Assembly: GCF_003149025.1 (NCBI RefSeq)
Contig: NZ_QGDV01000005.1
Coordinates: forward strand, 62,001 to 126,000
Origin: Rathayibacter iranicus NCPPB 2253 = VKM Ac-1602
Lineage (GTDB): Bacteria; Actinomycetota; Actinomycetes; Actinomycetales; Microbacteriaceae
Length of the DNA stretch: 64,000 bases
Reading direction: 5' to 3'
Shown: positions 54,794 to 63,404 of the stretch, piece by piece
How the letters are laid out: every line of letters starts with the position of its first letter
How positions within the stretch are numbered: position 1 is the stretch's first letter
The notes under the pieces: model-generated
What the model saw: only the letters and a program-made list of their open reading frames with translations
What the model was told of the DNA's origin: nothing
Database searches by the model: none
Made by a program: the position numbers and the translations under genes

Positions 54794-55918
54794 ATGATTC
54801 GCTTCGACAACGTCTCCAAGCAGTATCGCGGCGGCACGAGACCCGCCCTGAACGCCATCGATCTCGAGATCCTCCGGGGCGAGTTCGTCTTCCTCGTCGG
54901 CGCCTCCGGCTCCGGTAAATCGAGCTGCCTCCGCCTGATCCTCAAGGAGGAGCGCCCCTCCTCCGGGGCGATCCACGTGCTCGGCCAGAACCTCGGCAAA
55001 ATTTCGAGCCGCAAGGTCCCCTACTTCCGCCGCAATATGGGCGTGGTGTTCCAAGACTTCCGGCTGCTGCCGAACAAGTCGGTCTTCGACAACGTCGCGT
55101 TCAGCTTGCAGGTCATCGGCAAGTCGAAGGGATACATCCAGGAGGCTGTTCCGGACACGCTGAAAATGGTCGGCCTTGCAGGCAAGGCGTCACGCCTCCC
55201 GCACGAACTCTCGGGTGGGGAGCAGCAGCGCGTGGCGATCGCGCGTGCGGTCGTGAACAAGCCCGCCGTCCTCCTGGCGGACGAGCCGACCGGCAACCTC
55301 GACCCGACGACCAGCGCCGGCATCATGGCTCTGCTCGAGCGGATCAACGCCGGCGGCACGACCGTCATCATGGCTACCCACGAGGCCGGCATCGTCGATC
55401 AGATGAAGCGCCGCGTCATCGAACTCTCGGCGGGCAGCATCGTTCGTGACGAGAGCCAGGGCGGCTACGGCCAGACCGAGAGCATCACCGTCGTGCACGA
55501 CGGCGTCGTGGTGGTGGCCGCCGACGACCACGCGGTCGCCGAGTACGCCACGCCCGCGCTGATCGACAGCGAACTCGCGCCCGCTGAGGTGCCCGAGGTG
55601 GATCTGCGCCAAGAGGCGCCTGCCGCGGTGCCGGAGCCCGCGCGTCTCACTCAGACCGGCGCGCAGCCGCGCGTCGCCGAAGGGCGTCGCTCCGCCGCGG
55701 CCCCCGACGTCCCGCGTGCGCCCGAGCCCGCTGCCGCCCCCGAACCCCCGGCCGCCCCGCGCGTCGAGATCCAGAGCCAGACCGGCCCGATCTTTCTCCC
55801 CGCCGATACCGGCGCCCTGCCCGAGGAGTCACTGGCGGCTCGGCTGGGCCTGCGCGCCCCCACGGCCGACAGTGAAGAAAACGGCGACGACCAGCAGAAC
55901 GTAGGACCCGTCAAGTGA
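54794..55918 (+). CDS. ftsE: Cell-division ATPase FtsE with C-terminal extension
   Basis: A 374-residue ATPase of the FtsEX complex, which activates peptidoglycan hydrolases at the septum. Walker [10 protein letters not shown] is at 36-44, signature [14 protein letters not shown], and Walker [13 protein letters not shown]. The core ends near residue 225. A further 145 residues, rich in Ala, Pro and Glu with no clear domain, follow; E. coli FtsE is about 222 residues. The GTGA overlap couples it to ftsX. Confidence 0.95.
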   Translation: MIRFDNVSKQYRGGTRPALNAIDLEILRGEFVFLVGASGSGKSSCLRLILKEERPSSGAIHVLGQNLGKISSRKVPYFRRNMGVVFQDFRLLPNKSVFDNVAFSLQVIGKSKGYIQEAVPDTLKMVGLAGKASRLPHELSGGEQQRVAIARAVVNKPAVLLADEPTGNLDPTTSAGIMALLERINAGGTTVIMATHEAGIVDQMKRRVIELSAGSIVRDESQGGYGQTESITVVHDGVVVVAADDHAVAEYATPALIDSELAPAEVPEVDLRQEAPAAVPEPARLTQTGAQPRVAEGRRSAAAPDVPRAPEPAAAPEPPAAPRVEIQSQTGPIFLPADTGALPEESLAARLGLRAPTADSEENGDDQQNVGPVK

Positions 55919-56829
55919 GATTCGCATTGATCTGGTCGGAGGTCGCAGGCGGCCTCCGACGTAACGTCTCCATGGTCGTCTCGGTGATCCTTGTGACCTT
56001 TATCTCCCTCACCTTCGTCGGAACGGCGATCCTGCTGCAAATGCAGATCGGCCAGATGAAGAACTTCTGGTATGACAAGGCCCAGGTTGCGGTCTATCTG
56101 TGCACGGCGACGTCCGGCGGCTCGAACTGCAGCGGCTCCGACGCCACGCAGGAGCAGATCGACGCGGTGCAGGCACAGCTCTCCGGCCAGACGCTGGCGG
56201 CGTACATCGATCGCTCCTACTTCGAGGACCACGACCAGGCGTACGCGAACTTCCAGGCGCAGTTCGCGGGCAATCCGGTCGCCGAGTACGTCACTCCCGA
56301 CTTGCTCAACCAGACCTTCTGGATCAACCTCAAGGATCCGACGCAGTCCGACGTGATCGTCGAGAGCCTGTCCAGCGTCTCGGGAGTCGAGAGCGTCACC
56401 GACCAGCGGCGCTATCTCGATCAGATCTTCTCCACGCTTAACGCCGCGAGTTACACCGCTATCGGTATCGCGGTGCTCATGCTCGTTGCCGCCGTGTTGC
56501 TCATCGCCACGACGATCCGCCTATCGGCGTTCTCGCGGAGACGGGAGCTGGGCATCATGCGGCTCGTGGGCGCGTCGAACCGGTTCATCCAGACCCCGTT
56601 CATCCTCGAGGGAGTTTTCGCCGCGCTCATCGGCTCGATCCTCTCGGGTGTCGCGATGGTCGCCATCGTGCAGTTCTTCGTGCAGGGCTTTTTGGCTCAG
56701 CGGATCCCGCTGGTGTCGTTCGTCGGCCTCGACGACGCCATCGTGGTCGTGCCGATCCTGATCGTGGTGGGAATCGTCCTCTCGGCGGTGTCAGCGAATG
56801 TGGCGATCGCGCGGTACTTGCGGGTCTAA
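55915..56829 (+). CDS. ftsX: Cell-division permease FtsX
   Basis: A 304-residue partner of FtsE with four membrane helices. The first is [19 protein letters not shown]. An extracellular domain of about 130 residues follows, with a Cys pair ([10 protein letters not shown]). Then come three helices around [24 protein letters not shown], the hallmark of the family. It transmits ATP hydrolysis to wall hydrolases outside the membrane. Confidence 0.95.
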   Translation: MRFALIWSEVAGGLRRNVSMVVSVILVTFISLTFVGTAILLQMQIGQMKNFWYDKAQVAVYLCTATSGGSNCSGSDATQEQIDAVQAQLSGQTLAAYIDRSYFEDHDQAYANFQAQFAGNPVAEYVTPDLLNQTFWINLKDPTQSDVIVESLSSVSGVESVTDQRRYLDQIFSTLNAASYTAIGIAVLMLVAAVLLIATTIRLSAFSRRRELGIMRLVGASNRFIQTPFILEGVFAALIGSILSGVAMVAIVQFFVQGFLAQRIPLVSFVGLDDAIVVVPILIVVGIVLSAVSANVAIARYLRV

Positions 56830-56843
56830 TCCGCGGTTGGCCG

Positions 56844-56849
56844 TATACT
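56844..56849 (+). promoter_or_regulatory. Candidate -10 element upstream of smpB
   Basis: TATACT sits between ftsX and smpB, 88 bases before the smpB start. No good -35 at the usual distance is seen, so this is a possible extra promoter for smpB rather than a firm one. Confidence 0.35.
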
Positions 56850-56852
56850 GAT

Positions 56853-56876
56853 GGGCTGTCCCGTTCGGGGCAGCCC
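56853..56876 (+). promoter_or_regulatory. Leader hairpin before smpB
   Basis: GGGCTGTCCCG (56853-56863) pairs with CGGGGCAGCCC (56866-56876), one mismatch or wobble, just after the candidate -10. No T-run follows, so it may shape the smpB leader or pause transcription rather than terminate. Confidence 0.45.
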
Positions 56877-56931
56877 ACCGGTGCATCGTCCCGGTGACGC
56901 ACCCCATTCGCTCGTGACCCGAGGAGCAGCC

Positions 56932-57408
56932 GTGCCCAGAGAACAGGGACAGAAGGTCGTCGCGACCAATCGCAAGGCGCGCCATGACTACCTCATCGAG
57001 GACACCTACGAGGCGGGGCTCGTGCTCACCGGCACCGAGGTGAAGTCGCTGCGCGCAGGTCGTGCGTCGCTGGTCGATGGCTACGCCTTTGTCGATGCAG
57101 GAGAGGCGTGGCTCGACGCGGTGCACATCAACGAGTGGGCGCATGGGACCTGGACGAACCACCCGCCTCGCCGCAAGCGGAAGCTGCTGCTGCATAAGGC
57201 GCAGATCCTCAAGATCCACAACAAGGTGAAGGAGGGTGGGTACACGCTGATTCCGTTGTCGCTCTACTTCAGCGACGGCAAGGCTAAGGTCGAGCTCGCG
57301 GTAGCGAAGGGCAAGAAGGACTACGACAAGCGCCAGGTGCTCCGTGAGCGCCAGGACCGGCGAGAGGCGGACCGCGCGATGGCGACCCGCCGCCGCCTCG
57401 GGGAGTAG
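56932..57408 (+). CDS. smpB: SsrA-binding protein SmpB
   Basis: A 158-residue RNA-binding protein that brings tmRNA to stalled ribosomes. Core landmarks are [34 protein letters not shown], and the basic C-terminal tail with [10 protein letters not shown]. The GTG at 56932 (after GAGGAG) gives the normal family length; a longer frame from the upstream hairpin is not needed. Its RNA partner ssrA lies about 1.6 kb downstream. Confidence 0.96.
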   Translation: MPREQGQKVVATNRKARHDYLIEDTYEAGLVLTGTEVKSLRAGRASLVDGYAFVDAGEAWLDAVHINEWAHGTWTNHPPRRKRKLLLHKAQILKIHNKVKEGGYTLIPLSLYFSDGKAKVELAVAKGKKDYDKRQVLRERQDRREADRAMATRRRLGE

Positions 57409-57497
57409 CCACTCGGGGCACGTGCCCGCTCAAGGGTGTCCGACAGCTGTGGCGCAACCCTCTTCTCAACGGCTGTTGGACTGCAACACTGGCGAGT

Positions 57498-58973
57498 GTG
57501 ACCACTCCGGAGAACAGCGCACCTGCCGCCCTGAGCGCCGCCGATGAGAAGACCCGCTGGCGCGCTTTCGCCGTGAGCGTTGCAGTCGCCGCGATCACCA
57601 TCCTCGACCTGTCGAAGGTGAATGTGGGGCTTCCCGCCATCGAGGCCTCGCTCTCGGCTGATGCGAGTCAACTGCAGCTGATCGTCGCCGGGTACGCGTT
57701 GGCCTTTGGTCTCGCGCTGGTTCCCTCCGGACGCTTGGGCGACATCCGCTCTCGACGCCTGCTCTTCTTGATCGGGCTCTCGGCATTCACTGTGACGAGC
57801 CTGCTGTGCGCCGTCGCGCCCTCGATCGAGATGCTCGTTGTCGCGCGCTTCCTCCAGGGAGTGGCCGCGGGGATCCAGATGCCGCAGGTGCTCGGCCTGG
57901 TGCAGCAGATGTTCACGGGCGCCGAGCGCGCGAGGGCCTTTGGCGTTTTCGGCGCAACCATCGGGGTCTCGACCGCGTTCGGTCCGACCCTCGGTGGGCT
58001 CCTGATCGCGGTGGGCGGCGACCAGGACGGCTGGAGGCTGCTGTTCTGGATGAACATCCCCCTCGGCATCGCCGCGTTCGTCTTCGCGTGGAAGCTCATC
58101 CCGCGCCGGAGTCGCCAGTCGAGCGGCGACGCGTCACTCGACCCGGTCGGCCTGCTGCTGCTCGCGGTGGCGATCTTCGCTCTGATGCTGCCGTTCCTGC
58201 TCACGACCGGATCGTCGCGCGACTCGCCCTACCGCTGGTTCTGGCTCCTGCTCGCCGCGGCGGCAGCTCTCGGCTTCGTGCGGTGGGAGGCGCAGTACGC
58301 CGCCACGGGCCGCACTCCGGTCATTGACTTTCGGATCTTTCGCACGAGCTCCTACCGCAACGGGATCCTCGTCGCGACATCGTATTTCGCGGCGATCCCC
58401 GCGACTTTTCTCCTGACGACGCTGTTTCTCCAGCAGGGGCTCGGACTTGCGCCAGTCTTCGCGGGCATGGTCAGCATCCCTTTCGCCCTGACCTCGGCGG
58501 TCACCGCCTGGTACGGCGGCAAACTGGTGCAGCGTTACGGTCGGGCGCTCGTGGTGCTGGGAATCGTGCTGGTGGTCGTCGGCTTCACACTGGTGCTGCT
58601 GGCGGCGGAGGTGCTACCGGCGGAGACGGCGGCGTTCGGAATGGGCGCGGCAATGCTGGTTGCTGGCGCTGGTGGCGGGTTCGTCGTCTCGCCGAATCAG
58701 ACGCTCACCCTTGCCGAGATCTCGCCCGAGCAGGGCGGAGTCGCGGGTTCGGTCGGGCAGCTCGGGCAGCGGGTGGGGACCGCGGTCGGGACAGCCTGTG
58801 CGTCCGCCGTCTTCTTCGCCACTCTGGCGAGCGAGAAGGGAATGGCCGGTGGACTGGACCAGTACCACGATGCGTTCCGCAACGGCTACCTCGTCACGCT
58901 CGGGCTGATCGCGCTCGCTCTGGTACTCGGCCTCGTCGACTTGCGTCGTCGCCGCGTCAGCGCCCGGAGCTGA
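57498..58973 (+). CDS. MFS multidrug transporter (EmrB/QacA type)
   Basis: A 491-residue drug:H+ antiporter-like protein with about fourteen hydrophobic segments. The family stretches LPAIEASLSADASQLQLIV, LGDIRSRRLLF (loop 2-3) and FLQGVAAGIQMPQVLGLV are clear. It separates smpB from ssrA. Start is GTG at 57498. A short inverted repeat (TGTTG...CAACA, 57474-57488) just upstream could be an operator, but no regulator is adjacent. Confidence 0.9.
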   Translation: MTTPENSAPAALSAADEKTRWRAFAVSVAVAAITILDLSKVNVGLPAIEASLSADASQLQLIVAGYALAFGLALVPSGRLGDIRSRRLLFLIGLSAFTVTSLLCAVAPSIEMLVVARFLQGVAAGIQMPQVLGLVQQMFTGAERARAFGVFGATIGVSTAFGPTLGGLLIAVGGDQDGWRLLFWMNIPLGIAAFVFAWKLIPRRSRQSSGDASLDPVGLLLLAVAIFALMLPFLLTTGSSRDSPYRWFWLLLAAAAALGFVRWEAQYAATGRTPVIDFRIFRTSSYRNGILVATSYFAAIPATFLLTTLFLQQGLGLAPVFAGMVSIPFALTSAVTAWYGGKLVQRYGRALVVLGIVLVVVGFTLVLLAAEVLPAETAAFGMGAAMLVAGAGGGFVVSPNQTLTLAEISPEQGGVAGSVGQLGQRVGTAVGTACASAVFFATLASEKGMAGGLDQYHDAFRNGYLVTLGLIALALVLGLVDLRRRRVSARS

Positions 58974-59049
58974 GGTAGACTGGTCGGCGTAACTCCACAG
59001 TGTGCGACGACGACCCACTCGTGCGGCCCCAGGGCTGATGAGTGCTCGC

Positions 59050-59422
59050 GGGGATGATCGGTTTCGACATTGCCTGCGAAACTGCGAGAAGCGGGTCGAG
59101 GATCCAAGGTTATCTCGTTAACGATCCCTGGAAAACACAGGTGCCGAACAGAAGCGCACCGACTTCGCTCTCGCTGCCTAAGCCAGAGTAGATAGTCCGT
59201 CAGCCCGTGGGTGCGTCCTCGCCCCGGATCCTGGCGTCATTGAGAGGACTTGCTGCGTCGTTACGCCTGAGGGCGACGCGGGACTTGAACTCGGGCTGGG
59301 CCCGTCGACCGATGCGCCGATGGTAACGGTCGGGGCCGAGCAGAACGCTCTCATCGGCTACACCCGTAGAAGGCGCAGAATCACAGCGATGGACGGGGGT
59401 TCGATTCCCCCCATCTCCACCA
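59050..59422 (+). ncRNA. ssrA: tmRNA (transfer-messenger RNA)
   Basis: The 5' end GGGGATG pairs with CATCTCC near the 3' end to make the tRNA-like acceptor. GGTTCGATTCC is the T arm, and CCA is encoded at 59420-59422. The tag reading frame runs 59143-59178 (AEQKRTDFALAA) with TAA at 59179-59181, close to the actinobacterial form ADSHQRDYALAA. It rescues stalled ribosomes together with SmpB. All open frames in this span are shadows. Confidence 0.96.
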
Positions 59423-59488
59423 CCGGTCGTCGTCGCGCACTGGGAGTTGTTCTTTCGCGGTTTCTCCGTCCAAGGCAGAGGCTGCCGG

Positions 59489-60100
59489 TCAGGAGCGAAC
59501 GTCGAGCTGGTGGATCCTCCCATAGAGGGTCAGCAGCGCGAGGCGCTCATCGTCGTCCCGATCGTGAACAGGCAGCACCTTCGGTGGTGCCCAGTCGCGA
59601 TACAGCAGCCCTGGCGTCAGGAATGCCGTCGCCGCTCCTGCCGGGTAATGCGTGTGCGGTGCTGCCGGGAGTTCGGCGAATGCGTCGGGCACCAGAGTTG
59701 CCAGCGCCCGCAGCAGCCGCTCCAGACGCCGGGCACGCGCCTCGTCGAGGGTGAGCGTGACGGCGTTCATCGCGGCCAGGGCGGCGGCCAGATGCTCGAC
59801 GGTGTCGGAGTCGTCGCAGGTCTCGGCGACGAGGAGCGAGATCACTCCACGCGGCTTCAGCCACGCCAGGGTCGCGGCCTCGGCGTTACCGTCCACCGAG
59901 ACGACGCGGTCGGAGGCTCCCGTGTAGGCGCGCAGGGCTCGGGACCAGAGGTCGCCAAGACCCTCCTGGGCGAGCGCGTCAGCGGCGGCGAGGAGAGTGC
60001 GCTGACGGCGGAGCCGGGCGAAAAGACTCTCGGCGGGGCCCCAGCGCTGCTCGGTTGTCCCGGATCGCTCCGGGGGATCCTGGTCGTACTGGTTCTGCAT
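59489..60100 (-). CDS. Conserved-looking hypothetical protein
   Basis: A 203-residue cytosolic protein. An acidic/polar start leads to a helical middle and the stretch RVVSVDGNAEAATLAWLKPRG. The C-terminal half has an Arg/Leu-rich helix (DEARARRLERLLRALATLV) and ends with WAPPKVLPVHDRDDDE. I do not recognise a family. ATG start at 60100; it lies between ssrA and the septum-formation-like gene on the opposite strand to ssrA. Confidence 0.65.
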   Translation of the reverse strand: MQNQYDQDPPERSGTTEQRWGPAESLFARLRRQRTLLAAADALAQEGLGDLWSRALRAYTGASDRVVSVDGNAEAATLAWLKPRGVISLLVAETCDDSDTVEHLAAALAAMNAVTLTLDEARARRLERLLRALATLVPDAFAELPAAPHTHYPAGAATAFLTPGLLYRDWAPPKVLPVHDRDDDERLALLTLYGRIHQLDVRS

Positions 60101-60217
60101 GTCGACTCCTGAGCCGTCGGTCTCTGCGCCCCCTCGCGCCTGCCGGTCGTCCTCACACAGTGCTCGCGGTCGTCTCGGCTGTCAATGCAGTCAGGGAGGG
60201 ATTGACCCCGCGGAACC

Positions 60218-60706
60218 TCAGCGGGCGGCGCCCATGAGAGTGCCCGTCGTTGCGCTCGCAGTGGGGTCGTGGACTGTGCAGAGGATCGTGCGGTCGCCGT
60301 GTTGCCAGCTCACCTCGGAGGGGACGAGAGCCCGGTACTCCAACGCCGAGTCGCCGTAGGCGATCCCCATCACGGCGCCGAACTCCGGCTCGCAGCCGGC
60401 GTCGGCCTGCGCGAGGAGGGTATTGCGGCTCGTGTAGCGGTCGCCCGACTGCTCGAACGAGTGGAAAACCTCGAGCCCGTGCTCCTGCTCGCACGGCACG
60501 ACCTCGACGTCGTCGATCCGGTCATCGCCCGGGTCCCGCAAGCAGTCGCCGCGGTGCAGAGCGAAGACATCGGTCACCCCGGCGGTGACGACGGTGCCGT
60601 CGTCGTCGCGCACCGCCTCGGAGCCGTCGGCGCCGACGACCGAGGCGCAGCCCGAGAGGAGAATCAGCAGTCCGGCACTGGCCAGCGCTGCTGTTCCGCT
60701 CCTCAT
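60218..60706 (-). CDS. Septum-formation-domain-like lipoprotein
   Basis: A 162-residue exported protein. The signal segment SGTAALASAGLLILLSGC has a lipobox with Cys at residue 20. The mature part shows HRGDCLRD, EVVPCEQEHGLEVF and GCEPEF, the Cys/His pattern of the actinobacterial septum-formation (septum_form) domain. Its exact role is unknown. ATGA overlap with hisN makes the two co-translated. Confidence 0.75.
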   Translation of the reverse strand: MRSGTAALASAGLLILLSGCASVVGADGSEAVRDDDGTVVTAGVTDVFALHRGDCLRDPGDDRIDDVEVVPCEQEHGLEVFHSFEQSGDRYTSRNTLLAQADAGCEPEFGAVMGIAYGDSALEYRALVPSEVSWQHGDRTILCTVHDPTASATTGTLMGAAR

Positions 60707-61533
60707 CGCCGCGCCACTAACGCCAGGACCTCGTCATGCAGTGCCCCATTGGTCGCGATCGCGCTGCCGTGCCAGGGGCCGTCCTCGCCGTCGGCAGAGG
60801 TGAAGCGCCCGCCCGCCTCCTGAACGATGGGCACCAGCGCCGCGAGGTCATAGGGCTTCACATCGAATTCGCCTGCGCCGTCGAGAAGCCCCTCGGCGAC
60901 GAGCATGTATGGCCAGGCGTCCCCGTAGGCGCGGTCGCGCCAGACGGAGCGCGCGAGGTCGAGCAATTGCGGAAGACGTCCGGCGCCGTCCCACTGCTGA
61001 ATGCTGTTGTAGCTGAATGTGGCCTGGGCCAGTGTGTCGATGCCCGAGACTCGAAGACGGCGAGGCGGGCGCGCGGATGCGGCTTCCGCGGTCGCGCGTC
61101 CGGTCTCGACCGCCCAGGCGCCGGAGCCGGCCGCGGCCCACCAGCGCGTGCCGAGCGCGGGAGCGGACACGACTCCGACCACGGGGACGCCATCGACCGC
61201 GAGCGCGATCAGCGTCGCCCAGATCGGCACTCCGCGCAGGAAGTGCGCGGTCCCGTCGATCGGGTCGAGGATCCACTGGCGTGCGGCAACGCCTGAGGTT
61301 CCGAATTCCTCGCCGAGGATCGAGTCGTCCGGGCGTTCGGCGGAGAGCAGCGAGCGGATCGCCTCTTCGACGGCGCGATCGGCGTCGGTCACGGGAGTGC
61401 TGTCCGGCTTGGTGTCGATCATCAGGTCGAGCGCGCCGAACCGTTCGCGGGAGATCGCATCGGCGGCGTCCGCGAGGCGGAGGGCGAGGCGGAGGTCGTC
61501 GTCGAGGCTCGGGTAGTCGCTGCTCGGGGTCAC
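60703..61533 (-). CDS. hisN: Histidinol-phosphatase of the inositol-monophosphatase family
   Basis: A 276-residue metal-dependent phosphatase. ILGEEFG, WILDPIDGTAHFLRGVP and the late VKPYDLAALVPIVQEAGG form the Li+-sensitive phosphatase signature. Length and the DGTAHF context favour the actinobacterial HisN, which makes histidinol, over inositol monophosphatase, but the two are hard to separate by eye. The GTG at 61533 gives the family start; a longer frame adds a basic stretch. Confidence 0.85.
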   Translation of the reverse strand: MTPSSDYPSLDDDLRLALRLADAADAISRERFGALDLMIDTKPDSTPVTDADRAVEEAIRSLLSAERPDDSILGEEFGTSGVAARQWILDPIDGTAHFLRGVPIWATLIALAVDGVPVVGVVSAPALGTRWWAAAGSGAWAVETGRATAEAASARPPRRLRVSGIDTLAQATFSYNSIQQWDGAGRLPQLLDLARSVWRDRAYGDAWPYMLVAEGLLDGAGEFDVKPYDLAALVPIVQEAGGRFTSADGEDGPWHGSAIATNGALHDEVLALVARR

Positions 61534-61659
61534 ATGCTCACGATACCGGCGGCCTCTCCACCCCGGTCTCCGCCGGCACCGCCTTCGATTTGACGGGTAG
61601 GGGGGAGCCGCTGGTAGTGTGACTCCTCGGTTCGGCACGCACGTTCAGCCGTGTGCCAC

Positions 61660-61735
61660 GCACCTCTAGCTCAATCGGCAGAGCAACTGACTCTTAATCA
61701 GTGGGTTCTCGGTTCAAGTCCGAGGGGGTGCACCA
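61660..61735 (+). tRNA. tRNA-Lys (CTT)
   Basis: Acceptor GCACCTC pairs with GGGGTGC, anticodon stem ACTGA/TCAGT surrounds CTCTTAA, T arm CTCGG TTCAAGT CCGAG. The 3' CCA is encoded (61733-61735). A tyrosine-recombinase remnant lies just downstream, so this tRNA is a probable attachment site. Confidence 0.95.
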
Positions 61736-61737
61736 AA

Positions 61738-61783
61738 AGCCCCGATCAGACGGTATTTACAGTCCGAAGGTCGGGGCTATTTT
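61738..61783 (+). terminator. Intrinsic terminator after tRNA-Lys
   Basis: AGCCCCGA (61738-61745) pairs with TCGGGGCT (61771-61778), then ATTTT. The 25-base loop is long, but the stem is perfect and the place is right for tRNA-Lys termination. Confidence 0.7.
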
Positions 61784-61860
61784 GCTGCCGCAGTCAGAAA
61801 AAAGTCCGTAGGGCTCTCAGTCGGTGCCCTCGTCCTGGCCGAGTCCATCGGATCCGGCTG

Positions 61861-62001
61861 CTTCGTCCAGCCTGTCCGGAACAGGTGCCCGTGGACAGTG
61901 AGGACCATCTTCACGTCGCTGTGTCCCTGCATCCGCGGGACGACGAGCACGTCGACCCCGGCCGCAATCGCAGGGGAAGCCGCTGTAGGACGGAGGCTGT
62001 T
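61861..62001 (-). pseudogene. Tyrosine recombinase (integrase) C-terminal remnant
   Basis: One minus-strand frame reads LRPTAASPAIAAGVDVLVV, then RMQGHSDVKMVLTVHGHLF. This is recognisable as the end of a phage-type integrase (compare LRHTAASLAISAGADV and MLGHSSxxMTLxVYGHLF). The Arg of the H-x-L-R box and the GH pair remain, but both box His residues are lost. The catalytic Tyr is His (codon CAC at 61891-61893, one base from TAC). Upstream in frame there is no integrase sequence, so only about 45 residues survive. It points toward tRNA-Lys, as integrase genes at tRNA attachment sites usually do. The rest of 61784-62179 holds nothing else I can support. Confidence 0.7.
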
Positions 62002-62179
62002 CGGGGATGAAGCCGAAAGCATCGAGTCTAGCCGCCGGGATCGCTCTGGTCCACACCCTGTTTCGCCAATTCGCCACGCTGATCGGTCCTCGTCCACCAA
62101 AACGGGGACGGTCCAGAATCCGCCCTGCCTCGCAAGGAGCCGTTCTTCAGCAGCCGGCGCGACTACCGCAGCACGAGGC

Positions 62180-62716
62180 TTAGACGGTCACGAGCACGGC
62201 AGTCCCGAATCCAACCCACGCCCCGAGAACGATCGCCCCGAACCATGCAGCACCTCGTAGTGTCACCCGCCTTCGTCGGGGCGTCGCCGTCACTGCAACG
62301 GCTAATGCGATGAGGGGCGCGAGTACGGGAACTGCCCGAACGACGGCCGTACCCAGGTCGAATCCGCATGTGTCGTACTCGCCAGAGATTCCCGGGGACA
62401 ATAGGACTACACCGAGAAAGAAGGCGGAACCGACCACGAAGGCGGCAATGACTAGCGCCACCGATGTCGCTCCCCGAACCTTCTCGTACGACTTGTCGGC
62501 TCGTCGCGTGACCCACAGCCATAGAAAACAGGAAACGAGCGTCAGAGCAGCCGCGACGGCAGACTCGCCTAGGATTGCTCCGACATCCGTCCCTCCGCAC
62601 GGTCGCCATTCACGAATCGCGTCTAGCTGCAGGAAAGTGGATGAGAGCATCGTTAATACGGCCGCGGCGGCGTACGTTGACGAAAGACGTCGCCCGGGCG
62701 GTTGCTCTTGCTTCAT
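62180..62716 (-). CDS. Small polytopic membrane protein, unknown
   Basis: A 178-residue protein with four hydrophobic segments (from TYAAAAVLTMLSSTFLQL to GAAWFGAIVLGAWVGFGTAV) and a short loop with two cysteines (EYDTCGF, RPCGG). I do not recognise a family. The ATG at 62716 is preferred to the longer frame, whose extra part is Arg-rich and shadow-like. It lies 14 bases after the preceding small gene on the same strand, so the two look like one transcription unit on the flank of the decayed element. Confidence 0.65.
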   Translation of the reverse strand: MKQEQPPGRRLSSTYAAAAVLTMLSSTFLQLDAIREWRPCGGTDVGAILGESAVAAALTLVSCFLWLWVTRRADKSYEKVRGATSVALVIAAFVVGSAFFLGVVLLSPGISGEYDTCGFDLGTAVVRAVPVLAPLIALAVAVTATPRRRRVTLRGAAWFGAIVLGAWVGFGTAVLVTV

Positions 62717-62730
62717 GCCTGCATCCCGAT

Positions 62731-63069
62731 TCAGCGTTCTGTCCAGCTCATTGCTGCCGTGACGGCATCTGCGAAACCTTCGGCGACGTCGTTGAGTTCG
62801 CTGGCGAGGATTGTGGCCGAGGGACTGAATTTCGGTGCGGATGTGCCTGGATTGCGAACTTCGATGAAGTGGTCTTTCGGCCAGGCCGTCATCGGCCACG
62901 GGTCGGTGAACACGTTTTTCACGGCCGCGATGAGTACGGCGTGGGTGCCGAAACGCAACGCAAAGAACTGCTTCGCAAGCCATCCCGGGTCATCCTCTAT
63001 GGCGATAGAATGTTCGCGGACAATATCGTCGAGGGACCGATGTGTGTCGCTAAGTATGGCTCGCGCCAC
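62731..63069 (-). CDS. Small protein of unknown function, start unclear
   Basis: The annotated part starts at GTG 63069 and gives 112 residues, including the stretches DPGWLAKQFFALRFGTHAVL and SELNDVAEGFADAVTAAM. The frame remains open upstream to the stop at 63187-63189 and that part (GDSFFDIGDLRADASAYLVA) also looks coding, yet it holds no ATG, GTG or TTG. So the gene may be 5'-truncated or may use an unusual start. No family recognised. AT-richer than the housekeeping genes. Confidence 0.5.
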   Translation of the reverse strand: MARAILSDTHRSLDDIVREHSIAIEDDPGWLAKQFFALRFGTHAVLIAAVKNVFTDPWPMTAWPKDHFIEVRNPGTSAPKFSPSATILASELNDVAEGFADAVTAAMSWTER

Positions 63070-63404
63070 GAGGTATGCAGAGGCGTCTGCTCTGAGGTCA
63101 CCGATATCGAAAAAGCTATCACCGGGCGCAGCGCGAACCGACTTAAATAACTGTTGACCTGCTGAAGAAGTTACAAGGAAGCCCCCCTATGGGTGGCAAT
63201 CGGCGGAGTCGCATCGAATCTGTGTAACGATATCTTTTGCTCATCAGTCCGGCGCCGGGCTCGGAGCTTTTTTCTTAGTCGGCTTGAGCGGGTGTTCGGT
63301 GAGAAGCGCGTCGAGAACCAGGCCAAGCTGCCCACGAATCTGAGTGTCGCCCCGCCGAAGCCCGCGTCGTTCATCCCACTCGGACGGGTCGGTTCTCGAC
63401 GGAC
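63070..63404. other. Gap with no supported gene
   Basis: 63070-63189 is the open but start-less extension of the minus-strand gene at 62731-63069. 63190-63404 is AT-richer and includes the palindrome CCGGCGCCGG (63249-63258) and a T6 run (63268-63273). A plus-strand frame of 138 codons crosses it, but it has no family character and lies opposite the next gene. I see no RNA gene or repeat here. Confidence 0.5.

Noticed and set aside
57474-57488. TetR-like operator before the MFS gene
   Set aside because: Five-base arms with a five-base spacer are too short to claim and no regulator gene is adjacent.
62085-62100. Possible second attachment copy (TCCACCAAAA) of the tRNA-Lys end
   Set aside because: Only about ten bases resemble the tRNA 3' end (TGCACCAAAA) and the match does not extend into the T arm, so chance is likely.
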